Counted from the first letter of the stretch, positions 12,123 through 23,164 are shown. The stretch: DNA of 64,000 nt from Ilex aquifolium (GCA_951799425.1 OX637391.1:24476551-24540550); one strand, 5' to 3'. The notes: generated by a model from the sequence alone, not told the origin. Translations and numbers: made by a program.

Positions 12123-13138
12123 TTACTTGTCCTGCTGCTTGATTGGTCTTTGTTGAAAAAATGGCCAGTTATTTTTGAAGTGCCCGAAACCTAAACATGC
12201 GAAGCATTGACGTGGATCAGTGCCTACTCTCTCTGGTACGCCTCCAACTCCTCGAGCTATCTGAAGTCTCTGTCCAACCGCCTGGTTTGGGCGACGGTAT
12301 GGTGCCACCCTTTACACTCCATTGCCACTAGCACCCGTCCGGATCAGACCTCCCCTCATGAAGTTTTGTCGCCTCTGGTTGTCCTCTGTGTCTCTTTCAC
12401 CAGTGCAGCTCTGTCAACAAGATCGCCATAGTCCCGGATCTTGAGAGCCACAAGCTTCTCCCTGATGGCAGGCCTCAAGCCCTGCTAAAAGTGTTTGGCC
12501 CTCCTGGCTTCGGTAGATATGAACTCCGTGGCATAACGGGATAGCTCATCAAAATTTCCCTCATACTCCGTCACCGTCATGCTACCCTGTCATAGAGCGA
12601 GAAAATCTGCACTCATCTTGTCTCGGACCGATTCAGGGAAATACTTGTCTTGGAAGATTTGATCAAACTCCTCCCAAGTAAGAGTATTCGTGCTCCTCCT
12701 TCTCTTCACTGAGTCCCACCAATGATCTGCCTCCCCCTCTAATAGATATATAGCTAATCCGACCCGAAGATCCTCGGCAACTCCCATGCCATCACACATC
12801 TTCTTCACCCGGCGAATCCATCTATCCGCATCCACAGGGTTAGAGCTTCCTTGGAAGGTAGGTGGGTGTTGGCGTAAGAATTCTCGAAGAACTACCATCC
12901 TTCGATTTTCATCTCCGTTGCCCGACACTTGAGCTAAGGGATGAACCCCACCATTGTGGTTGTTGTTTCCATTCTGGTGTTGTACCAGAGTGGTTAGCTC
13001 CCTTAAGCATTGATAAATACCATTCATGGCGTCTGGAGGTGGTGGTGGTGGGTGTGCTTGGCCACCACGTCCTCGTCCACGTCCACGTCTACCGTCCATC
13101 CTGCACATCAATTCACAGTTTAGTTCCTTGATGTACAA
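12123..13138 (-). pseudogene. Gag of the Tekay-type element
   Basis: The N-terminal part (12590-13138) has an Arg/Gly-rich start, a Pro run and the retrotransposon Gag capsid pattern (DRWIRRVKKMCDGMG, then GEADHWWDSVKRR and TWEEFDQIFQDKYFP). A TGA follows LAL at about 12590. Further on, 12123-12308 has a zinc knuckle CFACLGFGHFKNNW whose last Cys is replaced by Trp. The protein would form the virus-like particle, which may also have packaged the TRIM RNA. Confidence 0.87.
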
Positions 13139-13272
13139 GACATCCTAACTATCACCTTAATCTAAAGCATGATGCTTGCATAAAAATTTAAATCAATAAT
13201 TTCCTTCAACCTAATCCTACATCTCTGGTGGTAATCCCTAACCTACAGCTCTCATGTAAGACCTAATTCCTA

Positions 13273-13285
13273 GGCTCTAATACCA
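13273..13285 (-). other. Primer-binding site, tRNA-Met-like (Tekay element)
   Basis: The minus strand reads TGGTATTAGAGCC just inside the 5' LTR. It differs by one transition from TGGTATCAGAGCC in the TRIM units. Confidence 0.75.
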
Positions 13286-13290
13286 AAATT

Positions 13291-14003
13291 TGTAACGCCC
13301 CAAAATCTCCCTTGGACGACATTACTATCTAAAACCATTCACATCATGAGAGCAACTAATAAATTTCATAAACAAAGAAACTTTCATTCATCATCCAAAA
13401 GAATAGACCAAACCATGGCCAATACATCCAAAAGAATATGCCTAACTATGGCAATTACATTCCAAAAATCAACTATTAATTTGCAGCGGAATAACAAAAA
13501 TATTAATATGAACAATATTCTCAAAAGGAATCTCCTCGTCTAGAACATAATAAGAACGATCCTATACAGTTCCCTCCGGATCTACATGCCTATCAGCTTG
13601 AGCTTCCAAAGGCACCTGCTCGGCAACTCCGAGCCTTTCCTCTAAATCATAATCTGAAAATATATTATTTGTAGGGGGTGAGCACTAAGCTCTGTAGCAA
13701 CATCCTCCCAAACTATTTGAGACAAATAAGGATAAAAAGGTAGCTTGGGGATAGCTCAGGAGAGGAGGAGATCAGAAAATCAGGAAGTTAGCCAAACTGT
13801 ACTGGTACGCATACCGGTACGCTAAGGCTACTGGAGTTCGGCGTACCGGTACGCTTTGCCTAATCTGCCCAAATGCTCTGCGCATTCACATTTCACATTT
13901 CCACTCCATTCCAAACCCTTCCAACACCAACCCAAACTTATACAACATACATTTGTATATCAAACATAGCTGGTACAAGTTCTATTACATGTGGGGGTTT
14001 ACA
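13291..14003 (-). repeat. 5' LTR of the Tekay element with 1.4-kb internal deletion
   Basis: It matches the ends of the 6467-8573 LTR but lacks the sequence equivalent to 6888-8284. The 9-mer TCCCAAACT occurs at both deletion edges in the long LTR (6879-6887 and 8276-8284) and once here. A palindrome cassette lies at 13796-13854. It abuts the right target duplication GGTAC. Confidence 0.9.
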
Positions 14004-14008
14004 GGTAC

Positions 14009-14208
14009 GTAATTTTTTTTGGGAAGATCCTTATGTGTTTAAATACTGTAAAAATCAAATAATAAGACGTTGTGTACCTAATCATGAAATCAGTCAGGTT
14101 ATTCAGTTTTGTCACTCTGAAGCTTGCAGAGGTCATTTTGCGTTAAAGAAAACCGCTGCTAAAATTTTGCAGTGTGGATTTTATTGGGCAACTCTTTTTA
14201 AAGATGTT
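14009..14208 (+). pseudogene. Integrase of element A, fragment 1 (zinc-binding domain)
   Basis: Continues the A polyprotein after the composite insertion. It contains the integrase N-terminal region ([16 protein letters not shown], then FCHSEACRGHF) with the His pair of the HHCC finger. The next part was displaced by the solo LTR starting at 14209. Confidence 0.88.
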
Positions 14209-14444
14209 TGTGACGCCCCAAATTTCCGGGGGTCCTTTATTAACCGTTGACCATCCGTCAACCCGCGGAAATACTCGTGATAGTCGTATAACCCGACACC
14301 ACGTCACTCACATGCTTTTAATCGGATTTACCATCCACAAGGTCAATTATACCTTCATTTATGTCCATTTATGTCATAGAAACCAAAGAAAACAAAGCCC
14401 AAAAGCATGGCTAAGCATTTTGAAAATTTCAAGTTTTTGGAAAA

Positions 14445-14838
14445 ACCTTCCGGAAGGTCGACATACACCTACCGGAAGGTCGCTGAAGGAACTGTTACAT
14501 GAAAAAGATCAATTTCAAGAACTTCCGGAAGGTCGACATCAGTAGCAAAAACCTTCCGGAAGGTCCATTCCAGTAGCCAAAACCTTCCGGAAGGTTCATT
14601 CCAGAAAACAAAACCTTCCGGAAGAACTCGGCAGTCAAAAAGAAACCCAAGGCAAAACCTTCCGGAAGGTCCACTCCAGTAGACAAGTCCTTCCGGTAGG
14701 TTTTACTCCAGTAGCTAAAATCTTCCGGAAGGTTCATTCCAGTGGGCAAAACCTTCCGGAAGGTATTAGCTGTGAGCAAGGCAAGCTGGGGTTTTTAGCA
14801 AAACCTTCCGGAAGGCCGACACACACCTTCCGGTAGGT
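14445..14838. promoter_or_regulatory. Cluster of about 12 TTCCGGAA palindromes
   Basis: Perfect or near-perfect copies of ACCTTCCGGAAGGT at 14445, 14521, 14551, 14582, 14612, 14657, 14751 and 14803, with one-base variants between. Spacers of 16-40 bp often read CATTCCAGTAG. TTC-NN-GAA is also the core of a two-unit heat-shock element, a possible but unproven identity. Confidence 0.75.
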
Positions 14839-17264
14839 TTTCAGACTGTGAGCATAAAAATGGATTTCTTTCCCCTCCAAACCATCCTTAAAGCTACCCC
14901 ATACACTCCAAACTCATTCAATACATGTTTAATGAGATTTTCCATATAATACCCAACTCATACAATCTCTATTACAATTCATTCCATAATATATATACAT
15001 CAAAATGGAATTTTGTTAAAGGTTTTACAAAACTTAAACTAAGGCCACAAGCCGGCCCCCTTCATGCTTGATGCTCTCCAAATGAGCCATCCGCCGGAGC
15101 AAAACCCACACCTGAAATGTTTTTCCCATAAAGGGTGAGCCACGCTCAATAGGATATCTCCTAGAGAGGCTACTCCCCAACCTAAATGCATATGAAATGT
15201 CACATGCTATCAATCAACAATCCACAACAAGAATATATTCCATGTTGAAACATGTAATGTCATGCTATGAAATGAGGTGAGACTCACTCATGCACATCAA
15301 CCGAGCCCTTCCCGGCTCCTCTATACATGCAAGTGCCAATGTGTACCAATCCGTCATTTATGTTCCACATCAAATGACATTTCATTCTAGGGTCTTTGTA
15401 AGGGGTGGATGTTCATGGACTCACACCAAAGGTCACCCAACCTACACGGAATTCATGGACTTCCACCAACGGTTCCGCGTACACCGACACACTTTATGGG
15501 CTCTTATACCAACGGAGTGCGTATCCAATCACCGGGTCTCTCACCCGAGGGATTTTCTAGCCCTTCTTGCTACCCCAACCCTATCAACATATAAACCATT
15601 CGACTCGTCTAGGTCATCGACCCATATTACCCGAGCTCACTCGTCATCCACCATGTGTGGTGAAGACAAATAACCATGCACACACACCTCCTAAAATGCG
15701 ATGTTCCCGTGCATATGAAATGTGGTGCTCCATTGCAACACCAATACAATGTTCGATATGATATGAGTGACATATGAACATTCTCAACACATTTCTCATA
15801 TTCTATGGCAAAATCATATCAAAAGCATATAATTCCCATAATACAAATCTCAAGCATGTTATCAACATACTAAAATTTCATGGCATATATATAAACACAT
15901 AACACGCCCACAATTTCATATAACACATGAATTTACATTGGGTTCATTTCACATATCCAATTCATAGAAATCACAATTAGTAACTTCTAAATATTCATCC
16001 AAGTTAGGATTTCCTTTACCCATTTCAATACCCAATTCACCCAATTTCACAACAATAGGCAAGAGACACATAGGCTATCATCCTACCCATTCCATAAAAA
16101 CATTATAGGCTTGGAATAAACCTTAGTAGGAAGAAACCCTACCTCTTGAAGCGTGAGGAACGACCAAGGGAAGTTCCAAGACCCGATTCAAGCCAAAAAC
16201 CCTCACTTCTCGAAAATCCCGTACCTTAATCTTCGGTAAAACTTGCGCTTTTTGGTATAGCCGCGTAGCCCTCGATGAGTAGAGCGACTTTAATTCTTGG
16301 CTTGCGTGGATTCGAGGTCCGTAGCGCCGTAGATCGTAGAGAGAAGGTGAGTTTTTCTCTCTTTTCTCCCTCTTTCTCTCTATCGGCTGAAACCGGCTGA
16401 ACAATGGGGAAAAATCTAATTTTTCCCCCTATTTATATTTTAGAATACTTGGCCCACAATTCGCCACACGTCCTATTTAATTCCGGGTCCGTTTTAATCC
16501 CGAAACGATTAAATTTCGCTCCGGTTCAAGTTCGAATTATTTTTATTTTAACTTGTGTTTAATATTTCCCCAAACCTGGAAACTTTATAAAAATTTCGTG
16601 TACAGGGTCACCCGGGGCCCGTTCGTCTCGTAAAACGCGAAAAATCCGACTATCTCGGAATTCCACGAAATTTGACGTGGTAACTAGATTTCGCGAGACG
16701 AATCCAACGGTGAGGTCCGTTTCGTCATCCGAGTTCTAGAAAAATTCAGGTTTACAATGTAACACCCCGCATGTTCTTTTATATATGTATATAGATATAT
16801 ATTAAATAATTGTTGTAAAAATGTGGATATAAGTAGTGACATAAGAATAAACCGTAGGAATACATACTATGGAGATAATTTGATTGGGAAGTTTACGTGT
16901 CGAAGATGTTTAAACTTGGAAAGGGTGAATAGACAAGTTTCTAAAGGTTTTTAGGTCAAAATAAGGTTTTCATTGAGTCCGGAAGGTCGAAAAACCTTGA
17001 GAGAGGTAATATGAGGTGTATTAGAAGTTAGGAAGTATTTTGGAGTTAAAACACATTTTAGAGAAAATTTGGGAATTTAGGATTTTGGACACTTCTTAGT
17101 AATTTGGCCATAACTTTTTATCCTTAAGTCCAATTGATCTGAAATTTTTACAGTAGATAGTAGACATCTAGGGCTACAAAAGTGTGTCTCATGAAAATTC
17201 TCCAATTCGAGATCTAAATAGGTGAAAACTGCTCTGGAAGTTGGGACAGAAAACTGGGACAGAG

Positions 17265-17319
17265 AGTTGCCAGCGTCCGGACGCCCAAGGCACAGTCCGG
17301 ACGGTACCATTTATATATA
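17265..17319 (+). promoter_or_regulatory. Presumed LTR promoter: GTCCGGAC palindromes and TATA box
   Basis: CGTCCGGACG and AGTCCGGACG are followed about 13 bp later by TATATATA at 17312-17319. The related LTR at 48838-58122 has CTACCGGTAG palindromes at the matching place. Confidence 0.55.
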
Positions 17320-17960
17320 CCCAGATCAGTTCGCGATTTTCCCCAATTCTTGCCTTCTAAATACACCAAAACCGTCTCCTTCACCCATTTTCCCCATTTC
17401 TAACCCTAGAGAGCCTTGGGGGAGGAAGAAGGAAGGGGATTCTCACCTCAAAGTAGATCAATCCTCAAGGTCTTCACACCAAACTAAGGAAGAGGTAGGG
17501 GTTTTCTCTCACTCTTGTTCATTGAGGCTAGGGCTATATATATATATATATATGTGTGTGTATATGTATCTTTTGACTTAAAATCCTAGATGTATGTTAG
17601 GAAACCTTTTGATTCTTGATGTCTATGCAAATATTATCATGTTTTAAACAATGTTATGGTTGGGTAACTACTAAATCTCTTGTTTTTACTCTCAATCCTA
17701 GTTTTTGAGAAATATGGATTTTTCTCTCTATATTCCCTCAATCTTGGTTTTAAAAACTCTAGTGCTTGGTGTTGGGAATTAAAATGATATTGTGAATGAT
17801 CTCTCGTATATGTTTTCTTAAATTGCTCTATCGAAATATCACTTGTCAGAATTGCGGATTTGGGGAAATTGTGATGAATTGGGGGATTTGTGGAATTGTT
17901 TGTTATTTGAGAAAATTGTTGGTATGGTATTTCTTGTATGGTGTTTGGATGAGCATGAGT

Positions 17961-18265
17961 GAGAGGTTCCTTGTAAGGATGCTCACCCCTTCCCAAGAGG
18001 TTCCTTGTAAGGATGCTCGGGAAGCCATGAAGTGAATTGTGAGAGGTTCCTTGTAAGGATGCTCACCCCTTCCCAAGAGGTTCCTTGTAAGGATGCTTGG
18101 GAAGCCATGAAGTGAATTGTGAGAGGTTCCTTGTAAGGATGCTCACCCCCTTCCCAAGAGGTTCCTTGTAAGGATGCTTGGGAAGCCATGAAATGATTTG
18201 TGAGAGGTTCCTTGTAAGGATGCTCACCCATTCTCAAGAGGTTCCTTGTAAGGATGCTTGAGAAT
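17961..18265 (+). repeat. 80-bp tandem repeat (about 3.8 copies) inside the solo LTR
   Basis: Units start at 17961, 18041, 18121 and 18202. Each unit contains two copies of GAGGTTCCTTGTAAGGATGC, once before CTCACCCC and once before a CGGGAAGCC-like end, so the 20-mer occurs eight times. No conserved reading frame. Confidence 0.92.
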
Positions 18266-19147
18266 CAAAGATGACCTAAACGGGGGGTGGAGGTTACCTT
18301 AAAGTATGCTACCCACCGAAAGAATTGTTGGAAATTGTGAATGGAGGACTGGATTATATTTGGAAATGGTTTGATAAATGTATAGTGGTTTCTTTTACTC
18401 ATTCAATTACCGTTGTTCCTTAAACTTGAGATCTACTTGAAAATGTCCTGTTTTCTTTCAAATGTTATATATATGCTATTTGTGAAAAGTGAGACCGACC
18501 TTTTTAAATGCTTTTCAAAACCTTGTTTGAGTTTGGGAGGAATGTTGCTACGGAGCCTAGTGCTCACCCCCCTACAAACAATATTTTTCAGATTATGTGC
18601 TAGGAGAGGAGTTCAGAGCTGACGAGTCAGAGCATTGGTAGGCTTCGATGGATGGGAACATAGATCCCGAGACGGTTGTGTAGGATTATATTTCCTTACG
18701 TTTTAGACTAGAGAATGTATTTTGAGACTATGTATGGTTTATGCTTTTGTTATTCCGCTGCGAAGTTACATATAATTCTTTTGGGATGTAAATGGCCATG
18801 GTTTGGCTTATTCTTTTGGGATAATGTTAAGGATAGTATATATGGTGAATAAAATGTTTTGGATTTGATGGTTAGATAGACCCGGTGTGGTCAATGCATT
18901 ATAAACGTACAGGTTGTGATTTTTGGGTGGAGCTTCCTGTACAAAGGAGACTCTGCCCAAATTTTGTTAAAATTAAGAATGTTTCTTAGTTGATGGATAT
19001 ATATTTAGTTGCTCTCATGACATGAATGGTTTCATAGGGTAATGCCGTCCAGGGTGGTATTTGGGGCGTTACATACAACCTGTACTGTAGTGGCAATTTA
19101 CCGTTTTGCCCTTTTTCACAAAGGTTGAATTTTTCTCGGGTTTTACA

Positions 19148-19706
19148 TGTTTATATCTTTTGTTTAAACTGTGACAGATGTCAAAGAATGGGGAATATTT
19201 CGAAAAGAAATATAATGCCTTTAAACCCCATTTTAGTTATTGAAATTTTTGATTGATGGGGCATCGATTTTATGGGACCATTTCCCCCATCCTTTGGATA
19301 TCTATATATTTTGGTTGCAGTTGACTATGTTTCTAAATGGGTAGAGGCAATTCCATGTAGAGATAATGATCACAAAATAGTGATCAAATTTTTAAAAGAA
19401 AATATTTTATCCAGATTTGGGATTCCTCGAACAATCATCAGTGATGGTGGATTACAATTTTGTAATAAATTTTTTGAAAACCTGATGAAAAAATACTTGA
19501 TTTCTCATAAAATATCCACTCCATATCATCCGCAGACAAGTGGACAAGCTGAATTAGCTAATAGGGAGATAAAATACATTTTAGAAAAAACAGTAAATCC
19601 AGATCGTAAAGATTGGTCTTTAAGATTAACGGATGCACTGTGGGCTTACCGTACTGCGTATAAGACTATTCTAGGAATGTCTCCTTATCGTTTAGTTTAT
19701 GGTAAA
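19148..19706 (+). pseudogene. Integrase of element A, fragment 2 (catalytic core)
   Basis: Resumes with the second Cys pair (CDRCQRMGN) and the core: first Asp in [10 protein letters not shown], second in ISDGGLQF, Glu in [13 protein letters not shown], ending at [14 protein letters not shown] replaces Cys just before WGIDF (about 19255). It is cut at 19706 by the MITE. Confidence 0.92.
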
Positions 19707-20425
19707 TAGGGGTGTCAAACGTGTCGGGTTAAACGGTTATGTGTCGGGTTAAACGGGTGATGGGTTAAAAATATGTAAACCCGTACACGACACATTTAAT
19801 AAACGGGTAAAAAATCGCAACACGAACATGACTCGTTTAATAAACGAGTAACACGACATGACTCGTTTAACCCGTTTAATTTTAAAAAAATTATATCAAC
19901 AAATTTTAATACTCCACTTTTTTTTATTGTCAATTGTACATACCTCAAAAAAGAGGAATTTTTAGTCAAATCTCATAAAAATTAGACTTGAAGGCTTAAA
20001 AAAAATGAAAGAGGTCATTGTCTTTTATACGCAACTCAACTCTCCCCATCTCCCCTCATTTTCCAATGTGGGACAAAAACAAAAGGCATTGGTTTGCCTT
20101 TGTCTTTGAAGTGTTCTCTCCATCTCCCCTCCTTTGTTTTTGAACTACTATTTTACTTTTTTTTTTTGTATTGATTTCTTTACTTCTTTTTTTCTTGCTA
20201 ATTTTTTAAAATAATTATTAATTTATTAATATATTAATTTTATTTAAACGGGTAAACGTGTGATAAACGGTTTGACAGGTCTCACCCGAACACGACCCGT
20301 TTATTAAACGTGTTTAGCGTGTCAACCCGTTTATCACCCAAACCCGTTAAGATCTCACCCAAACCCGTTTAATTCGTGTCGATTCGTGTCGGTTAATCGT
20401 GTCGTGTTGAATTTTGACAGCCCTA
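19707..20425. mobile_element. Non-autonomous hAT-type MITE (719 bp)
   Basis: Terminal inverted repeats TAGGGGTGTCAAAC and TTTTGACAGCCCTA are flanked by a perfect 8-bp duplication ATGGTAAA at 19699-19706 and 20426-20433. Subterminal regions are rich in GGGTTAAACGG and its complement. There is no transposase frame. The 8-bp duplication and TAGGG-type ends indicate the hAT superfamily. Confidence 0.95.
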
Positions 20426-20433
20426 ATGGTAAA

Positions 20434-20880
20434 CCATGTCATTTGCTTGTAGAATCAGAACATAAAGCATATTGGGCAATCAAAATGATGAATCCTGATA
20501 TAGATGAAGCTGGAATAACACATAAATTACAAATAAATGAATTAGAAGAATTAAGAAATGAAGCCTATGAAAATGCAAAGATTGCTAAATCAAGAACAAA
20601 AGTTTTTCATGATAAAAATATCATGAGAAAATCTTTTGAACCATCTCAAAAAGTTCTACTGTACAATGCTAAACTTCGTTTATTTCCTGGAAAATTAAGA
20701 TCTAGATGAACAGGACCTTATATAGTTAAGCAAGTTTTTGACTATGGGGCAATTGAAATTGAAAATCCATTAACTGGAAATGTTTTCAAAGTAAATGGGC
20801 AAAGACTTAAACCTTATTATAATGGATTTACTCAAGATGTAACTTCTGTGCAACTATTTGATCCAGTTTATGTGTGTTAA
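20434..20880 (+). pseudogene. Integrase of element A, fragment 3 (C-terminal domain)
   Basis: Continues directly after the MITE with [16 protein letters not shown], the basic stretch [15 protein letters not shown] and [12 protein letters not shown], then GPYIVKQVF and [13 protein letters not shown] at 20707-20709 stands where E has Trp. The frame ends at 20878-20880 after LFDPVYVC, the natural end of pol. A purine-rich AAGTTGGGGAG at 21042-21052 follows. Confidence 0.88.
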
Positions 20881-21111
20881 TTGTTATTTAATTATAAATA
20901 ATATCACTAATTAATTGTAATTTGTTTGACAGATTAAATCTCCTAAGTGAAAACTAGATATCCTAATCGCTGAAAGACAACAAATTGCTGGTTTTTCTCA
21001 ATGTTGTTTACTGTTTTAACATTACAAATAGAATTTAATTTAAGTTGGGGAGATATGAGTGTGAATTAACTTATTTTTTTTAGAATAATAATTTTTATTT
21101 AAAAATTTTGT

Positions 21112-21155
21112 TCGTCTTTGTGACTGGCAGACGTTAAAGAACCGGATAGTGAGTC
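21112..21155 (+). promoter_or_regulatory. Conserved block before the Cys/His gene of A; possible 3' splice site
   Basis: A 44-bp segment nearly identical to 44385-44428 of element E, although flanking sequence has diverged. It can form a small hairpin (CGTCT...AGACG). CTGGCAG at 21124-21130, after a U-rich stretch, would fit a splice acceptor for a post-pol mRNA. Function is inferred. Confidence 0.5.
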
Positions 21156-21211
21156 AATTTTTCATAATTTTTTGAGTCATTTTTTTCTTTTCTTCCTTAA
21201 AAGTCAAAGAA

Positions 21212-21616
21212 ATGGACGAGAAATTATTTTGGTTAAGTTTAATGATATTACGTCATTTTCTAAAAGATATACATATGTTGATTATGCAAAAAACTAGACA
21301 TGTTAGAAATTTAGAAATATTCGAAAGTCAGGCAAGACCCTTGTGTGGAAAAAGTATATATGCTAAACACCGACGAGCAAATCGTCTCTGTGCTTGTGTA
21401 AGATGTGGTCGTACAGAACATTTGAGACAATATAATAAATGTGCAGAACCAATTTCAGGTCGAGTGTCAGATCGTTTACGGTGGATTAGGTATGGGCAGA
21501 GTAAGGATTATCCTGAGGCGCCATCCTATTCTACCCCGATGTTAACAAGATACGTGAGAAATGAAATTAACCGTGTCAATAATTTTGTTGAACCAGATAG
21601 TTCTGACACTGACTAG
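21212..21616 (+). CDS. Post-pol basic Cys/His protein of element A (carlavirus NABP-like pattern)
   Basis: A complete 134-codon frame, ATG to TAG, in a region where every neighbouring gene is broken. Residues about 43-60 are strongly basic (PLCGKSIYAKHRRANRL), followed at about 62-77 by C-x2-C-x4-H-x6-C and the phrase CAEPISGR, then DRL-x-WI. The C-terminus is acidic (PDSSDTD). Element E carries a homologue with the same finger, basic patch and acidic tail. The basic G-x-S-x2-A-x-RRA patch next to a C-x2-C-GR finger resembles carlavirus cysteine-rich nucleic-acid-binding proteins. I infer nucleic-acid binding and perhaps nuclear action. No virus replicase, coat or movement gene lies nearby. 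Other small viral or plant zinc fingers remain possible. Confidence 0.72.
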   Translation: MDEKLFWLSLMILRHFLKDIHMLIMQKTRHVRNLEIFESQARPLCGKSIYAKHRRANRLCACVRCGRTEHLRQYNKCAEPISGRVSDRLRWIRYGQSKDYPEAPSYSTPMLTRYVRNEINRVNNFVEPDSSDTD

Positions 21617-21882
21617 ACATGATCAACTAATGTATAATTTTGGGATTAAATATATATAGCTGTAAATAAATGTAAATAACTATAGAATAAGTAGAAAAAT
21701 CAATAAATACAAAAAATAGCAAATAAAGAAATAATAAAACCAATTCTTTGAAACAAAAAAGAGTGGTTAGCAAAGTTTTATAGAATATATAGAGTGGTAT
21801 TTAATTTTGTAACTTGTAGGAGCAGAATTGCAGAAATTCAGAGAAACAATCTGCAGTTACAAATCAGGAACCAGTCAAAAAT

Positions 21883-22978
21883 ATGGATGCAAGACAACGA
21901 ACAAGAAAGTCTTCAACCCGGGCACGAAGGGATCAATCTCCACCACCTCAGGCATCTCCACAACAACCTCATACAGGAAATATCTACGATGAGGTGATGT
22001 TTGAAAATCTTGAACAACAAGTCTGTATGATGCTAACTTTATCTCCAAAACCATCATTGTTGAACAACCGGTTATTTATGAAGATTTCACAAATATAGGA
22101 ATAAAACAAATTCTAGATGCAAGAGGATGGTTACATTATGTCAGAATATTTGTTCCTGCCTATGACTGCCTAGTGCGAGAATTTTGTAGTAATGCTGACA
22201 TAATTGGAAAAAGACAATTACGTGTGTTCGTCCGAGGTGTTGTTTTTCAAGTTACACCAGCTATTATAGCCGAATTTTTTCATCCCATGCAAAGACCACC
22301 CCACCCACAATATCCCTACACTGAACTACCTGATTTGCATGAAGTAGGGAGAGAATTGACAGGAAATCCAAGATTTGTTTGGGGATGCCCGAATAATTAC
22401 ATAAAACAAGGGGACCTGACAGACAAATACATAATTCTCAGTTTAATAACAGCATACAGTTTGCTACCCCGAGCTCAAAAGAATCAACTTTATACTGAGC
22501 AGGCTTATTTTCTATATACAATTGGGATGAGACACACCATCAACTTGCCGAACTTAATCATGGACCAAATGTTACTTATAGTCAATAGAAAGAAACTCTC
22601 ACTCCCATATGCTATGTTAGTTTCTGAGTTATGCAAGGACAAAGGTGTGAGCACTAATCCGACATGGAAAATAGTGGAACCTCTTGGAGCATTAGATAAA
22701 ACTTCATTAAAAAAAAAAGTCATGGAGCACGAATGGAAAACCAACCTGAAGCATCACCTGAACCACAAGAAGAACCATTCCAAGTACCTGAGGAATTCAT
22801 ACCACTGACACCACAAGAAGATCAACCATACATACCAAGGGACGACAAAACTAATAGACAGATCTTACTGGAGGTAGAGACCAATATTACTCAGATCAAC
22901 AGACGCCTGGAGGAATATGAGCAGAATCAAGTACAGTTCTTTAGAGAATTTTTCGAAGCAGGATCTTCTGCTTCCTAA
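21883..22978 (+). pseudogene. Large post-pol protein of element A (putative plant transposon protein type)
   Basis: Starts at an ATG with a basic N-terminus (MDARQRTRKSSTRARR). One frameshift near 22020 and one in the A-run near 22700-22710 split it in three. The middle part has a pattern seen in the E and D homologues: a Tyr/Phe-rich stretch ending REFCSNADI, VRGVVFQVTPAIIAEFF, RELTGNPRFVWG, GDLTDKYIILSLI, AYFLYTIGMRHTINLPNLI and LPYAMLVSELCKDKGV. The C-terminus is Pro/Glu-rich and ends in a coiled-coil-like segment. I recall the pattern as Pfam Transposase_32, a name without proven transposase activity. Function unknown. Confidence 0.75.
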
Positions 22979-23164
22979 ACAGACTGGAGATTCTACAAAA
23001 CAATTTGTTTTCTTTCACTCATCTTTTACATTATGCACTTTTATTTTATGCCCTTAAATTATAAATTACTTTATGTTTTAATTATGCTGTTTGTTTTAAC
23101 CTTGTTTATGTCTAACTAATTTTTGATAATTAATATGGACCTCATGTTAATTCCGTTAAGAAGT

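Larger units (their letters stand above)
5275..14003. mobile_element. Composite TRIM array plus Tekay-type chromovirus insertion
   Basis: This 8.7-kb block sits in the codons joining RNase H to integrase of A. It is flanked by GGTAC at 5270-5274 and 14004-14008, and removing it plus one GGTAC restores the A frame. Its left terminus is the first base of a plus-oriented TRIM LTR (TGTGAGATCC). Its right terminus is the outer end of an antisense Tekay LTR (GGGGGTTTACA). It contains a tandem TRIM array, an inverted TRIM piece fused to a Tekay leader, and a Tekay element on the minus strand. The single duplication suggests entry as one unit, although later rearrangement of a simple Tekay insertion cannot be excluded. 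Confidence 0.8.
16758..19073 (+). mobile_element. Solo LTR, Tekay type, plus orientation
   Basis: Runs from TGTAACACCCCGC to GGGGCGTTACA and is flanked by TACAA at 16753-16757 and 19074-19078. It resembles the LTR at 48838-58122 (opposite strand) over long stretches, such as the region around 17150-17230. No internal domain is present, which indicates LTR-LTR recombination after insertion. It carries an 80-bp tandem repeat and two GTCCGGAC palindromes before a TATA-like site. Confidence 0.9.
14209..19147 (-). mobile_element. Solo LTR (Tekay-like ends), interrupted by another solo LTR
   Basis: The outer ends are TGTGACGCCCC at the left and GGGTTTTACA at the right. The A integrase codons resume on both sides, and ATGTT occurs at 14204-14208 and 19147-19151, so the right edge is uncertain by one base. 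The LTR sequence is 14209-16757 plus about 19079-19147, some 2.6 kb; the middle is the insertion at 16758-19073. No internal region or gene is present. Orientation is inferred from resemblance to the antisense Tekay LTR. Confidence 0.78.

Noticed and set aside
14445-14838. CRISPR-like array of short repeats and spacers
   Set aside because: Repeats are 14-bp palindromes with variable, often similar spacers, in a plant LTR with no cas genes. It is a promoter-type repeat cluster.
18413-18622. Short host gene inside the solo LTR
   Set aside because: The same stretch occurs in other Tekay-type LTRs in reverse orientation and is LTR sequence.
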